A DNA stretch of 13,230 bases from an uncultured Porphyromonadaceae bacterium (GTDB lineage: Bacteria > Bacteroidota > Bacteroidia > Bacteroidales > Muribaculaceae): the NCBI GenBank assembly GCA_947166165.1, contig CAMVDK010000063.1:1-13230 (forward strand). The letters run 5' to 3'. The notes under the pieces were generated by a model, which made no database searches, was not told the origin of the DNA, and worked only from the letters and a program-made list of their open reading frames with translations. This document shows, in pieces, positions 1 through 6,563 of this stretch. Positions within the stretch are counted from its first letter, which is position 1, and every line of letters begins with the position of its first letter. A program made the translations under genes and the position numbers.

Positions 1-2361
1 CACCACACCATGTTCGAGATGCTCGGCAACTGGTCGTTTGGCGACTACTTCAAGCAGGGGGCCATCGAGATGGGCTGGGAATTCCTCACCCGCGTGGTGG
101 GACTCGACCCGAAGTGCCTCTACGCCACTGTGTTCGAGGGTTATGCCCCCGAAGGCCTGGAGCGCGACAACGAGGCCGCGGGCTACTGGGAGCAGTACCT
201 GCCCAAGGACCACATCATCAACGGCAGCCGGAAGGACAACTTCTGGGAGATGGGCGAAACGGGGCCGTGCGGACCGTGCAGCGAAATCCACATCGACCTG
301 CGCAGCCCCGAGGAGAAGGCCGCCACGCCAGGCGCCGAACTGGTCAACAAAGACCACCCGCAGGTGATTGAGATCTGGAACCTGGTGTTCATGCAATACA
401 ACCGCAAGGCCGACGGCTCGCTCGAACCGCTGCCCTTCAAGGTGATTGACACCGGCATGGGCTTCGAGCGCCTGTGCATGGCCCTGCAGGGCAAGAAGTC
501 GAACTACGACACCGACGTCTTCCAGCCGCTCATCGCCAAGATTGGCGAAATCGCCAACAAGCGCTATGGCGAGAGCCACGACACCGACGTGGCCATGCGC
601 GTGATTGCCGATCACGTGCGCACCATCGCATTCAGTATCGCCGACGGCCAGCTGCCCAGCAATGCCAAGGCGGGCTACGTGATCCGGCGCATCCTCCGCC
701 GCGCCGTGCGCTACGGCTACACCTTCCTCGGGCTCAAAGAGGCGTTCATGTACCGCCTCATCGACACCCTGATCGAGAGCATGGGCGAAGCCTATCCCGA
801 GCTGCCCGCCCAGGCCGACCTGATCAAGCACGTCACCAAGGAAGAGGAAGACGCCTTCCTGCGCACGCTCGAAACGGGCATGAAGCTCATTGAGCGCGTC
901 ATGGCCGACGCCCGCCAGGCCGGCAAGAGCGAAATCGAGGGCCGCGAGGCGTTCACCCTCTACGACACCTACGGCTTCCCGCTCGACCTCACGCAGCTCA
1001 TCCTCAAGGAGAACGGCATGACGGTGAACGAGGCCGACTTCAACGTCGAAATGCAGAAGCAAAAGCAGCGCGCGCGCAACGCCGCTGCCGTCGAAGCCAC
1101 CGACTGGGTGGAGCTGCGCGAAGGTGTCACCGAGTTTGTGGGCTACGACCTCACCGAGTGCGACACCGAGGTGCTGCGCTACCGCAAGGTGAAGCAAAAA
1201 GGCGGCGAGTTCTACCAAATCGTGCTCTCGCGCACACCGTTCTACGCCGAGATGGGCGGACAGGTGGGCGACCGTGGCACGCTCACCGCCGGCGACCAGA
1301 CCATCGACATCATCGACACCAAGCGCGAGAACAACCTGCCGGTGCACATCGCCAAGCAGCTGCCCGCCGACCCGTCGGCCCCCATGCACGCCGCCATCGA
1401 CGTGGCCACGCGCCGCGCCATTGAGTGCAACCACACCGCCACCCACCTGCTGCACGCCGCCCTGCGCAAGGTGCTGGGCTCACACGTGGAGCAGAAGGGC
1501 AGCTACGTCGACGCCAAGATGCTGCGCTTCGACTTCTCGCACTTCCGCAAAGTGACGCCCGAGGAGCTGCGTCAGGTGGAGCACCTGGCCAACGCCATGG
1601 TGCGCCGCGCCATCGTGCGCGACGAGCACCGCGAGATGCCCATCGACGAGGCACGGCAGATGGGAGCCATGGCCCTGTTCGGCGAGAAGTATGGCGACCG
1701 CGTGCGTGTGATCAAATACGACGAGTCGGTCGAACTGTGCGGTGGCACGCACGTGCCCAACACCGGAGCCATAGGCATGATCAGAATCATCAACGAGAGC
1801 TCGATTGCCGCCGGCATTCGCCGCATCGAGGCCATCACCGGCGAGGGTGTGGAGCGCATGATCGACTCCGTGCAGGACACCCTGGCCGAAATCAAGGCGA
1901 TGCTCAACAACGCCCCCGACACCCTCGTGGCGCTGAAGAAATCGCTATCCGAGAACGCCGCCCTGCGCAAGCAGGCCGACGACTTCATCCAGGAGCGGGT
2001 GAAAACTGTCAAAGACATGCTCAAGCACGACGCACGCCTCAACAGCAACGGCATCACCGTGATGAAACTCTCCGGGCCGATACTCGCCGACGTGGTGAAA
2101 GGCGTGGCCACCGCCCTGCGCGCCGAAGGCCTGCAGCACACCGCCCTGATTGCCGCCACGATGAGCGAAGGACGCCCGATGCTCACCGTGATGCTCACCG
2201 ACGACATCGTCAAGAGCGGCCACAACGCCGGACAGATGGTGCGCGAAGCCGCCAAGCTCATCCAGGGCGGAGGCGGCGGACAGCCCGGCTTCGCGCAAGC
2301 CGGTGGCAAGAACCCCGACGGACTCAGTGCCGCCCTCGACAAGCTCGAAGCCATGCTGTGA
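1..2361 (+). CDS. alaS: Alanine--tRNA ligase (AlaRS), 5' end cut by the window
   Basis: Cytoplasmic class II synthetase that attaches alanine to tRNA-Ala and hydrolyses mischarged Ser- or Gly-tRNA-Ala. The frame is open through base 1 and begins HHTMFEMLGNWSFGDYFK, the conserved catalytic-core block that normally sits about 85 residues in, so the true start lies upstream. The ATG at 10 is internal. Counting from that ATG, the tRNA-recognition segment with RRILRRAVRYG lies near residues 220-235. The editing-site metal ligands are H475 and H479 (HTATH) and C577 and H581 (CGGTH). They line up with E. coli H564, H568, C666 and H670 at a constant offset of 89. The glycine-rich C-Ala segment GGGGGQPGFAQAGGKNPDG is near residue 753. 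All editing ligands are intact, and the gene ends with TGA. No convincing terminator separates it from rpsO, but rpsO has its own promoter. Confidence 0.98.
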   Translation, partial: HHTMFEMLGNWSFGDYFKQGAIEMGWEFLTRVVGLDPKCLYATVFEGYAPEGLERDNEAAGYWEQYLPKDHIINGSRKDNFWEMGETGPCGPCSEIHIDLRSPEEKAATPGAELVNKDHPQVIEIWNLVFMQYNRKADGSLEPLPFKVIDTGMGFERLCMALQGKKSNYDTDVFQPLIAKIGEIANKRYGESHDTDVAMRVIADHVRTIAFSIADGQLPSNAKAGYVIRRILRRAVRYGYTFLGLKEAFMYRLIDTLIESMGEAYPELPAQADLIKHVTKEEEDAFLRTLETGMKLIERVMADARQAGKSEIEGREAFTLYDTYGFPLDLTQLILKENGMTVNEADFNVEMQKQKQRARNAAAVEATDWVELREGVTEFVGYDLTECDTEVLRYRKVKQKGGEFYQIVLSRTPFYAEMGGQVGDRGTLTAGDQTIDIIDTKRENNLPVHIAKQLPADPSAPMHAAIDVATRRAIECNHTATHLLHAALRKVLGSHVEQKGSYVDAKMLRFDFSHFRKVTPEELRQVEHLANAMVRRAIVRDEHREMPIDEARQMGAMALFGEKYGDRVRVIKYDESVELCGGTHVPNTGAIGMIRIINESSIAAGIRRIEAITGEGVERMIDSVQDTLAEIKAMLNNAPDTLVALKKSLSENAALRKQADDFIQERVKTVKDMLKHDARLNSNGITVMKLSGPILADVVKGVATALRAEGLQHTALIAATMSEGRPMLTVMLTDDIVKSGHNAGQMVREAAKLIQGGGGGQPGFAQAGGKNPDGLSAALDKLEAML

Positions 2362-2383
2362 AAAATTTTTACGGCATAATCCA

Positions 2384-2413
2384 TTGCCATTCCAAAAATT
2401 GTGCGTACCTTTG
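2384..2413 (+). promoter_or_regulatory. Bacteroidales-type promoter of rpsO
   Basis: A -33-like TTG (2384-2386) is followed after 19 nt by TACCTTTG (2406-2413), an exact match to the Bacteroides -7 consensus TAnnTTTG. Transcription would start near 2420, giving a leader of about 30 nt before the rpsO ATG. Confidence 0.75.
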
Positions 2414-2452
2414 CAGTCGCAATTTTGCAAACACCATATTTATTTAATCGTA

Positions 2453-2728
2453 ATGTACTTAGATTCAGAGAAAAAGAAAGAGATCTTTGGAACGTACGGT
2501 GCCAGTAATACTGATACTGGGTCGCCTGAGGCTCAGATTGCATTATTCTCTTACCGTATTTCCCACCTGACCGAGCACTTGAAGGTCAACAAGAAAGATC
2601 ATACGACTCAGCGTGCACTGAAGATGCTTGTGGGTAAGCGCCGCAAACTGCTCGATTACCTGATGCGCAAGGACATCAACCGCTACCGCGCCCTCATCGC
2701 CAAGAAGGAGCTCGGTATCCGCAAGTGA
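2453..2728 (+). CDS. rpsO: 30S ribosomal protein S15
   Basis: Small-subunit protein that binds 16S rRNA in the central domain early in 30S assembly. The 91-residue product fits the family length of about 89. It carries the recognisable S15 blocks TGSPEAQIALFSYRISHLTEHLK (split here as TGSPEAQIALFS then YRISHLTEHLK), RALKMLVGKRRKLLDYL and the C-terminal RYRALIAKKELGIRK. The ATG at 2453 is chosen because homology starts there and the upstream codons read through the promoter. Base composition is less GC-rich than in alaS, as often seen in highly expressed ribosomal protein genes. The gene is flanked by its own promoter and terminator, so it is probably monocistronic. S15 represses its own translation in some bacteria, but no such leader structure was identified here. 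Confidence 0.98.
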   Translation: MYLDSEKKKEIFGTYGASNTDTGSPEAQIALFSYRISHLTEHLKVNKKDHTTQRALKMLVGKRRKLLDYLMRKDINRYRALIAKKELGIRK

Positions 2729-2755
2729 TCGCCACATCGTAAGCAAAAAGCACCC

Positions 2756-2799
2756 GAGCGGGAGAAACGCCAGCCGACGTTTCGCCCGCTCACTTTTTT
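2756..2799 (+). terminator. Intrinsic terminator of rpsO
   Basis: Arms GAGCGGGAGAAACG (2756-2769) and CGTTTCGCCCGCTC (2778-2791) form a 14-bp stem with one mismatch and an 8-nt loop. A run of six T follows (2794-2799). This is a textbook rho-independent terminator 27 nt after the rpsO stop. Confidence 0.92.
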
Positions 2800-2872
2800 C
2801 TCCGCCCCCAAGCGCCCATTTCCCCACGCTTTCTTGCCGAAACGCCGGGGGGCTGAAAAACGCCGACGTAAT

Positions 2873-2903
2873 TTTGCCATACAAAATAATTGTTGTAAAT
2901 TTG
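2873..2903 (+). promoter_or_regulatory. Bacteroidales-type promoter of the DUF1294 gene
   Basis: TTTG (2873-2876), 19 nt, then TAAATTTG (2896-2903): both boxes match the Bacteroides consensus exactly. It follows the rpsO terminator and leaves a leader of roughly 70 nt before the ATG at 2982. It probably serves the downstream lipoprotein gene too. Confidence 0.8.
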
Positions 2904-2981
2904 CCAACTGAATTCACACTGGCCTCGCTGCAGCGGGAACCAGTTCCGGCACGCCTGCTGCAACCAACCAAAGTCGTCGCT

Positions 2982-3350
2982 ATGGAAAAGATTGTTGTTC
3001 TATACCTGCTGCTCATCAATGTGGTCACCTTCGCCACCTACAGTGCCGACAAGTGGAAGGCGCAGCACTACCGCACGCGCATTCCCGAAGCAACCCTGCT
3101 GCTGCTGGCCGCCATAGGCGGCAGCGTGGGGGCACTGCTGGCCATCTGGCTGTTCCGCCACAAGACCAAGCACCCACGCTTCACCTGGGGAGTGCCGGGC
3201 ATCCTGCTCATCCAGTTCGCGCTGCTGTGGTTCTGCTCGTGCACCAGGCTGCAAGCCGCGCCACCGCCCAAGCCGGCCGAGCATTCGCCCAGCACGCTCA
3301 TCGTGACCTGCGACAGCGCCACCGGTAAGCCGCCCACCCTGGAGCGCTGA
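2982..3350 (+). CDS. DUF1294 family small membrane protein
   Basis: A 122-residue inner-membrane protein of unknown function. The domain is recognised by the block with YSADKWKA (20-27), RTRIPE (31-36), LLLLAAIGGSVGALLAIWLFRHKTKH (split: LLLLAAIGGSVGA at 39-51, LFRHKTKH at 57-64) and F67. This is the DUF1294 signature of a DK pair, an RIPE-like turn, a GG-x-x-GA helix and a basic RHKTKH loop. Three hydrophobic segments are visible at about 3-19, 37-57 and 70-87. The ATG at 2982 fits the family start; the frame is open further upstream only through the promoter leader. An odd point is a proline-rich soluble tail of about 33 residues after the last membrane segment. The lipoprotein gene starts 72 nt downstream with no terminator or good promoter between, so the two may form one transcript. 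Confidence 0.88.
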   Translation: MEKIVVLYLLLINVVTFATYSADKWKAQHYRTRIPEATLLLLAAIGGSVGALLAIWLFRHKTKHPRFTWGVPGILLIQFALLWFCSCTRLQAAPPPKPAEHSPSTLIVTCDSATGKPPTLER

Positions 3351-3422
3351 CCGGCACCGATGACCGCCAACGCCCCTACCTCAATCGTCAAAAACCGAAC
3401 ACCCCACCATCCCACCTTCGCA

Positions 3423-4946
3423 ATGAAACGATCATTTGCATTGACCCTCGCCGCCGTGCTGCTCGCGCTGCTCGTGCTCACAGGCTGCGGCAAAAAGAGC
3501 GACTACACCTTCCACACCGACTATCTGCCCATCCAACTCGCCGGCAGCCAGAAGTGGAGCATCCTCGACGTGAACACCGGCGAGGTGCTCGCCCGCGATG
3601 CCTTCGACTCGGCACCCAGCGCCGTGGTCGCCGACATGTTCTACGTGCAGAACGCCAACGGCACCTACGACTACTACAACGTCGGTGCCCCCACCCAACG
3701 CGTCAACCAGGAGTCGTATGGCTCCGCCACGCCCTTCAGCGACAACGGCCTGGCCGTGGCCAGCCTGCGCGGCGGGCCGCTCATGGTGATCGACAGCAAG
3801 TGCCAGGTGGTGAAGGAGCTGCCGCGCACGGTGGCACAATGCTCGATGTTCAACCGCAACCGCGCCGCCTATCAGACCGACGACGGCCTGTGGGGCTACA
3901 TCGACGAGCGTGGCGACACCGTGATCCCCGCCCGCTATGCCACCGCCAACGCCTTTCTGCACAGCGATATGGCTGTGGTAGTCGAGGCCGGCCAGCCCAG
4001 CGACTCGGTGGCCAATTTCACCGTCATCGACAAGCAGGGGCGCGAACTCTTCCACGCCAGCACGGCCGACTACCGCATCATCCAGCCCTACTACGTGAGC
4101 GGCGTGCTGCCCGTGGTCAAGGGTGACTCCATCGTGTGTCTCGGCGCCGAGGGCAACGAGGTGCCCAACCCCAACGACAACCACCAGGCCGTCGACCGCG
4201 CCGGCTATCAGGACTACAGCCGCACTGCGGCCGGGCTCTTCATCGTGGTGAAGGACAAAAAGATGGGCCTCGTCGACCACGAGAACAACGTGCTCATCGC
4301 CCCCAAGTGGATCCGTCTGGCCGACGTGACGGCCGACCGCTACGTGGCCATGGCCGACAGCGTGTGCCAACTCGTCGACCGCCAGGGCAACGCCGTGGGC
4401 AACGCGCGCTTTGTGCACGTGCACGGCAGCATCGAGACCACGCTGGCGGCACGCGGATTCATCGACACCTCGCTCGCCGCCGCAGCCATGCTGCTGCTCA
4501 TCGGCCCCGACCAGTGCTGCGGAGCCTCGCCCACCACCACCCTGATGGACATGAACAGTGCCCTGGAGGGCAGCCCCGAGGAGCACCGGGGCCACAACGC
4601 GCTCATGTCGCAGCAGGGGCCGTTCGTCATACAGTATATGTTCAACAACGACATCGCCTCGGCCCCCAGTGCCGACGCCCCGGCCGAATACAACTACGGC
4701 GCACGCGTCATGGCTTCGACCATCACGCTCAACGTGGCCCACTGCGGACTCAAAACCGAGCAGGAGCTGGTCGAGAAACTCGCCTCGGCGCTGGGCACGC
4801 GCGGCTTTGTGCTCGAAGGCAACGACGTGTTTGTCAGCGAGGCCGGCCCCGCGCTCGCCCTGGGCTACGACCACGGACTGGTGAGGCTGTACTACTACAT
4901 GAACCGCTCCTACGCGCAGCCCCTCCCCCACCATCCCCGCCAGTGA
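3423..4946 (+). CDS. WG-repeat lipoprotein
   Basis: A 507-residue predicted lipoprotein. The ATG at 3423 is preferred over the upstream in-frame ATG at 3360 because it gives a clean type II signal peptide: MKRS, a leucine-rich core, then lipobox L19-T20-G21-C22. C22 would be lipidated and anchor the protein to a cell-envelope membrane. The next residues GKKSD do not decide inner membrane, outer membrane or surface. WG/KWG-type beta repeats are visible as KWSILDVNTGEVL (44-56), GLWGYIDERGDTVIPARY (155-172) and KMGLVDHENNVLIAPKW (280-296), with degenerate units between. After about residue 335 the repeats stop. A separate region follows with a hydrophobic Ala/Leu stretch (350-360), two adjacent cysteines (C365, C366) and no family I recognise. 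WG-repeat proteins are generally thought to be binding proteins; no substrate can be inferred. No T-tailed terminator follows. Confidence 0.85.
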   Translation: MKRSFALTLAAVLLALLVLTGCGKKSDYTFHTDYLPIQLAGSQKWSILDVNTGEVLARDAFDSAPSAVVADMFYVQNANGTYDYYNVGAPTQRVNQESYGSATPFSDNGLAVASLRGGPLMVIDSKCQVVKELPRTVAQCSMFNRNRAAYQTDDGLWGYIDERGDTVIPARYATANAFLHSDMAVVVEAGQPSDSVANFTVIDKQGRELFHASTADYRIIQPYYVSGVLPVVKGDSIVCLGAEGNEVPNPNDNHQAVDRAGYQDYSRTAAGLFIVVKDKKMGLVDHENNVLIAPKWIRLADVTADRYVAMADSVCQLVDRQGNAVGNARFVHVHGSIETTLAARGFIDTSLAAAAMLLLIGPDQCCGASPTTTLMDMNSALEGSPEEHRGHNALMSQQGPFVIQYMFNNDIASAPSADAPAEYNYGARVMASTITLNVAHCGLKTEQELVEKLASALGTRGFVLEGNDVFVSEAGPALALGYDHGLVRLYYYMNRSYAQPLPHHPRQ

Positions 4947-4980
4947 CGCCACTCCGGCACCACTCTGGCTTTGTGGGTGC

Positions 4981-5045
4981 TTGCGCCCTTCCCATAGAGG
5001 CGCAACCGTGAATAAAGTGTCAAGAAACACGCTATTATTCAGGTT
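4981..5045. repeat. Two adjacent hairpins downstream of the lipoprotein gene
   Basis: First hairpin: TTGCGCC (4981-4987) and GGCGCAA (4999-5005), perfect. Second hairpin: AACC plus TGAATAA (5004-5007, 5009-5015) pairs with TTATTCA plus GGTT (5035-5045), with one bulged G at 5008. An inner GTGT/ACAC helix (5017-5020, 5027-5030) caps it. The two stems overlap at 5004-5005, so they compete slightly. Neither has a T-run, so standard intrinsic termination is doubtful. Confidence 0.55.
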
Positions 5046-5070
5046 CACGCAAATTACCGGAGCCTGAATG

Positions 5071-5101
5071 TCTGCCGTCTCAAATGTGCATGCTACCTTT
5101 G
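5071..5101 (+). promoter_or_regulatory. Orphan promoter-like sequence
   Basis: TACCTTTG (5094-5101) is an exact -7 box match, the same octamer as at the rpsO and ABC promoters. The -33 region is weak (TCTG at 5071-5074, 19 nt upstream). No credible coding region begins in the next 600 nt. It may drive a non-coding transcript through the palindromic repeats, or be the remnant of a lost gene. Confidence 0.45.
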
Positions 5102-5253
5102 CACCGTCGATAGCGGGACCAAAACACATCCCGCAAAAAAACAACCGCCGTTTTACACCTTATAAATATAGGAAACTATCTACTTGTTGTCTCCAAGTCA
5201 AGCCTTGAAAATGGCGAGCGAGAGTGTGTCGGAACCGTGAAAGGAATGCGGAA

Positions 5254-5314
5254 TTGCCCGAAGGGCAACATTTTTATAACCCGGGGTCAACGCGCAGCGG
5301 TGGCCCCGGGGAAA
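5254..5314 (+). repeat. Head module A (small hairpin + large GC hairpin)
   Basis: Small hairpin: TTGCCC (5254-5259), triloop GAA, GGGCAA (5263-5268), then the linker CATTTTTATAA. Large hairpin: CCCGGGG, a variable interior with GCGCAGCG, then CCCCGGG. It is the same length, with no gaps, as heads B and C2 over 60 nt. The small hairpin followed by a T-rich linker could also act as a weak terminator. Confidence 0.75.
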
Positions 5315-5329
5315 GGATGCAATCAAAGT

Positions 5330-5395
5330 GCCTCTGAAGGAGGCCACACGAGGGTGAGGGGGAATACCGCAGCCACAGTGGCCTCCTCCAGAGGC
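5330..5395. repeat. Central hairpin of locus 1
   Basis: Arms of 18 nt, GCCTCTGAAGGAGGCCAC (5330-5347) and GTGGCCTCCTCCAGAGGC (5378-5395), pair at 17 of 18 positions around a 30-nt loop. The loop contains ATACCGC, shared with locus 2. Confidence 0.8.
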
Positions 5396-5440
5396 ATTTC
5401 TGCCAACTCACCGCCACCGCCAATGATGATTTGCTCGGGA

Positions 5441-5487
5441 ACCCCATAAGGGGTCGCCTTTGGCGACACTGCCCCGGATAGTCGCCA
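5441..5487. repeat. Cluster of short, mutually exclusive stems
   Basis: ACCCC/GGGGT (5441-5445, 5450-5454) has loop ATAA. GTCGCC/GGCGAC (5453-5458, 5462-5467) has loop TTT. TGGCGAC/GTCGCCA (5461-5467, 5481-5487) is also perfect. The GGCGAC block can pair with either flanking GTCGCC, so the stems are alternatives. Confidence 0.6.
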
Positions 5488-5488
5488 T

Positions 5489-5566
5489 CCCCCAGTGCGG
5501 CTGCATCCTCACTGCGTTCGGAGTGCAGCCGTACTGGGGGTTAATAAAAGGACACTCTTCGAGTGT
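5489..5566 (-). repeat. Head module D, diverged, minus orientation
   Basis: Read on the minus strand it is ACACTC, triloop GAA, GAGTGT, linker CCTTTTATTAA, then a 17-bp stem (5524-5540 with 5489-5505) around an 18-nt loop. The stem has one G-T opposition, which would be a G-U wobble in RNA. Order, triloop and linker match head A, but the stem sequences are different, so pairing rather than sequence is kept. Confidence 0.7.
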
Positions 5567-5640
5567 TTGTTGGTTATCGATAATGACACAGGGGTTTGCA
5601 GGGGCTCCCAAAATTTTTTTCAAAAAAAATTGCGAAAAAA

Positions 5641-5672
5641 TTTGGTCAGTCCGAAAATTGTCTCTACCTTTG
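5641..5672 (+). promoter_or_regulatory. Bacteroidales-type promoter of the ABC/GntR operon
   Basis: TTTG (5641-5644), 20 nt, TACCTTTG (5665-5672): both boxes match exactly. The start point would fall near 5679, inside the palindrome at 5674-5697, about 50 nt before the ATPase ATG. Confidence 0.82.
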
Positions 5673-5673
5673 C

Positions 5674-5697
5674 AGTGTACTATTGTAGTGGTACACT
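5674..5697. promoter_or_regulatory. Probable operator for the YtrA-type GntR repressor
   Basis: Half sites AGTGTAC (5674-5680) and GTACACT (5691-5697) form a perfect 7-bp inverted repeat with a 10-nt spacer. Over the full 24 nt, 9 of 12 symmetric pairs match. Established knowledge: YtrA-subfamily GntR operators are palindromes with GT...AC ends and TA-rich interiors, and the family commonly autoregulates an ABC operon. Here the site abuts the -7 box and covers the expected start point, and the only regulator of this kind is encoded in the same operon. Binding itself is inferred. Confidence 0.75.
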
Positions 5698-5729
5698 AAA
5701 CAGGTAAATGTATCTAAACTTTCTTTATT

Positions 5730-6563
5730 ATGTTACGCATTGAAAATCTGAGTTTTAGCTATCGCAAGCCGCAGCGCGAGCTCTTTCACGACTTCTCGCT
5801 CGAGCTGAACGCCGGAGGCGTGTATGGCTTGCTGGGACGCAATGGAGCGGGCAAGAGCACGCTCATCGCCCTGATGACCGGGCTGCTCACGCCCGATGCC
5901 GGCCGGGTGACCTTCAACGGCGACGACGTGCGCCGCCGCCTGCCGCGCACGCTGAACGACATCTTCCTCGTTCCCGAGGAGTTTGAACTCCCCAACCTCT
6001 CGCTGGCGCAATACGTGAAGCTCAACGCACCGTTCTACCCCAAGTTCAGTGCCGACGACATGGGCCGCTACCTCGACCTGTTTGAGATGCCGCGCGAGGC
6101 GCAGCTGCAGTCGCTCTCGATGGGCCAGCGCAAAAAGGTGTTCATGAGTTTCGCCCTGGCCACGGGCACCAGCCTGCTGCTCATGGACGAGCCTACCAAC
6201 GGCCTCGACATCCCGGGCAAGAGCCAGTTCCGCAAGTTCATCGCCCAGGGCATGAGCGACGACAAGGCCATCGTGATCAGCACCCACCAGGTGCGCGACA
6301 TCGACTCGATTCTCGACCATGTGGTCATCATCGAGGGCAGCCGGGTGCTGCTCAACGCCAGCCTGGGCCAGGTGGGGCAGCGGCTCGCCTTCCGCCCCAT
6401 CGTAGCGGGCGACCAGCCGCTCTACGTGCAGCAGAACGCCATGGGCGCCCTGGGCGTGATGCCCAACGACGGCACCGAGGAGACCAACGTCGACCTGGAG
6501 ATGCTCTTCAACGCCACGCTCCAGCAGCCCGAGGCCATCAACCAATTGTTTAACGCTAAATGA
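5730..6563 (+). CDS. ABC transporter ATP-binding protein
   Basis: A 277-residue cytoplasmic ATPase that would energise the permease encoded next. Visible motifs: Walker A GRNGAGKST (36-44), signature LSMGQ (129-133), Walker B LLLMDEP (149-155), D-loop GLD (158-160) and H-loop histidine H186 (STHQ). The Q-loop region reads DIFLVPEEF (77-85), with glutamate where a glutamine is usual. It is one domain with a C-terminal extension of about 70 residues beyond the core, no membrane segments, and resembles YtrB/CcmA-like exporter ATPases. The ATG at 5730 gives the normal N-terminus MLRIENLSFSY. Its stop overlaps the permease start by four bases (ATGA), so the two are translationally coupled. Substrate is unknown; YtrA-linked systems in other bacteria respond to cell-envelope stress or antibiotics. 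Confidence 0.95.
   Translation: MLRIENLSFSYRKPQRELFHDFSLELNAGGVYGLLGRNGAGKSTLIALMTGLLTPDAGRVTFNGDDVRRRLPRTLNDIFLVPEEFELPNLSLAQYVKLNAPFYPKFSADDMGRYLDLFEMPREAQLQSLSMGQRKKVFMSFALATGTSLLLMDEPTNGLDIPGKSQFRKFIAQGMSDDKAIVISTHQVRDIDSILDHVVIIEGSRVLLNASLGQVGQRLAFRPIVAGDQPLYVQQNAMGALGVMPNDGTEETNVDLEMLFNATLQQPEAINQLFNAK

Larger units (their letters stand above)
5254..5566. repeat. Composite palindromic repeat, locus 1 (head + / central hairpin / head -)
   Basis: Two head modules in opposite orientation enclose a central hairpin and about 90 nt of further small stems. The segment 5251-5395 aligns with the reverse complement of 11868-12013, about 85% identical over roughly 147 columns counted by eye. This proves a dispersed repeat rather than chance. 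The same head-centre-head order is seen at locus 2 (11790-12013). The outermost parts are the small triloop hairpins, like terminal inverted repeats. REPIN- or MITE-like DNA, or a structured transcript, are the main readings. Confidence 0.75.
4947..5729. other. 783-nt gene-free stretch rich in inverted repeats
   Basis: No convincing gene on either strand. From left to right it holds two adjacent hairpins (4981-5045), an orphan promoter-like sequence (5071-5101) and an A/T-rich segment with no clear feature (5135-5210). A composite palindromic repeat follows (5254-5566), then an A-rich tract (about 5610-5640), and finally the ABC operon promoter and operator (5641-5697). Short open frames here are explained by the repeats (see rejected items). 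Confidence 0.7.

Noticed and set aside
3432..5144. 570-codon minus-strand frame opposite the lipoprotein gene
   Set aside because: It is a His/Val/Gly/Ala-rich shadow produced by GC-rich codons of the real gene on the other strand. The plus-strand protein has a signal peptide, lipobox and repeats.
5211..5240. Nine-codon frame downstream of the orphan promoter
   Set aside because: Too short, with no ribosome-binding site and no conserved context to support it.
5237..5449. 70-codon plus-strand frame at locus 1, and the similar frame at 11745-11939 (both encode ITxxQRAA-like stretches)
   Set aside because: The shared peptide comes from the shared DNA repeat. There is no promoter at a suitable distance, the remaining residues are low-complexity and unrelated, and similarity stops at the repeat edges.
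5489..5540. Large hairpin as a CRISPR repeat or attenuator
   Set aside because: There is no regular repeat-spacer series, and no downstream gene close enough for attenuation. It matches the head architecture of the other repeats.
5408..5623. 71-codon minus-strand frame over head D
   Set aside because: It lies wholly within the hairpin cluster, has no promoter, and its residues are dictated by the palindromic stems.
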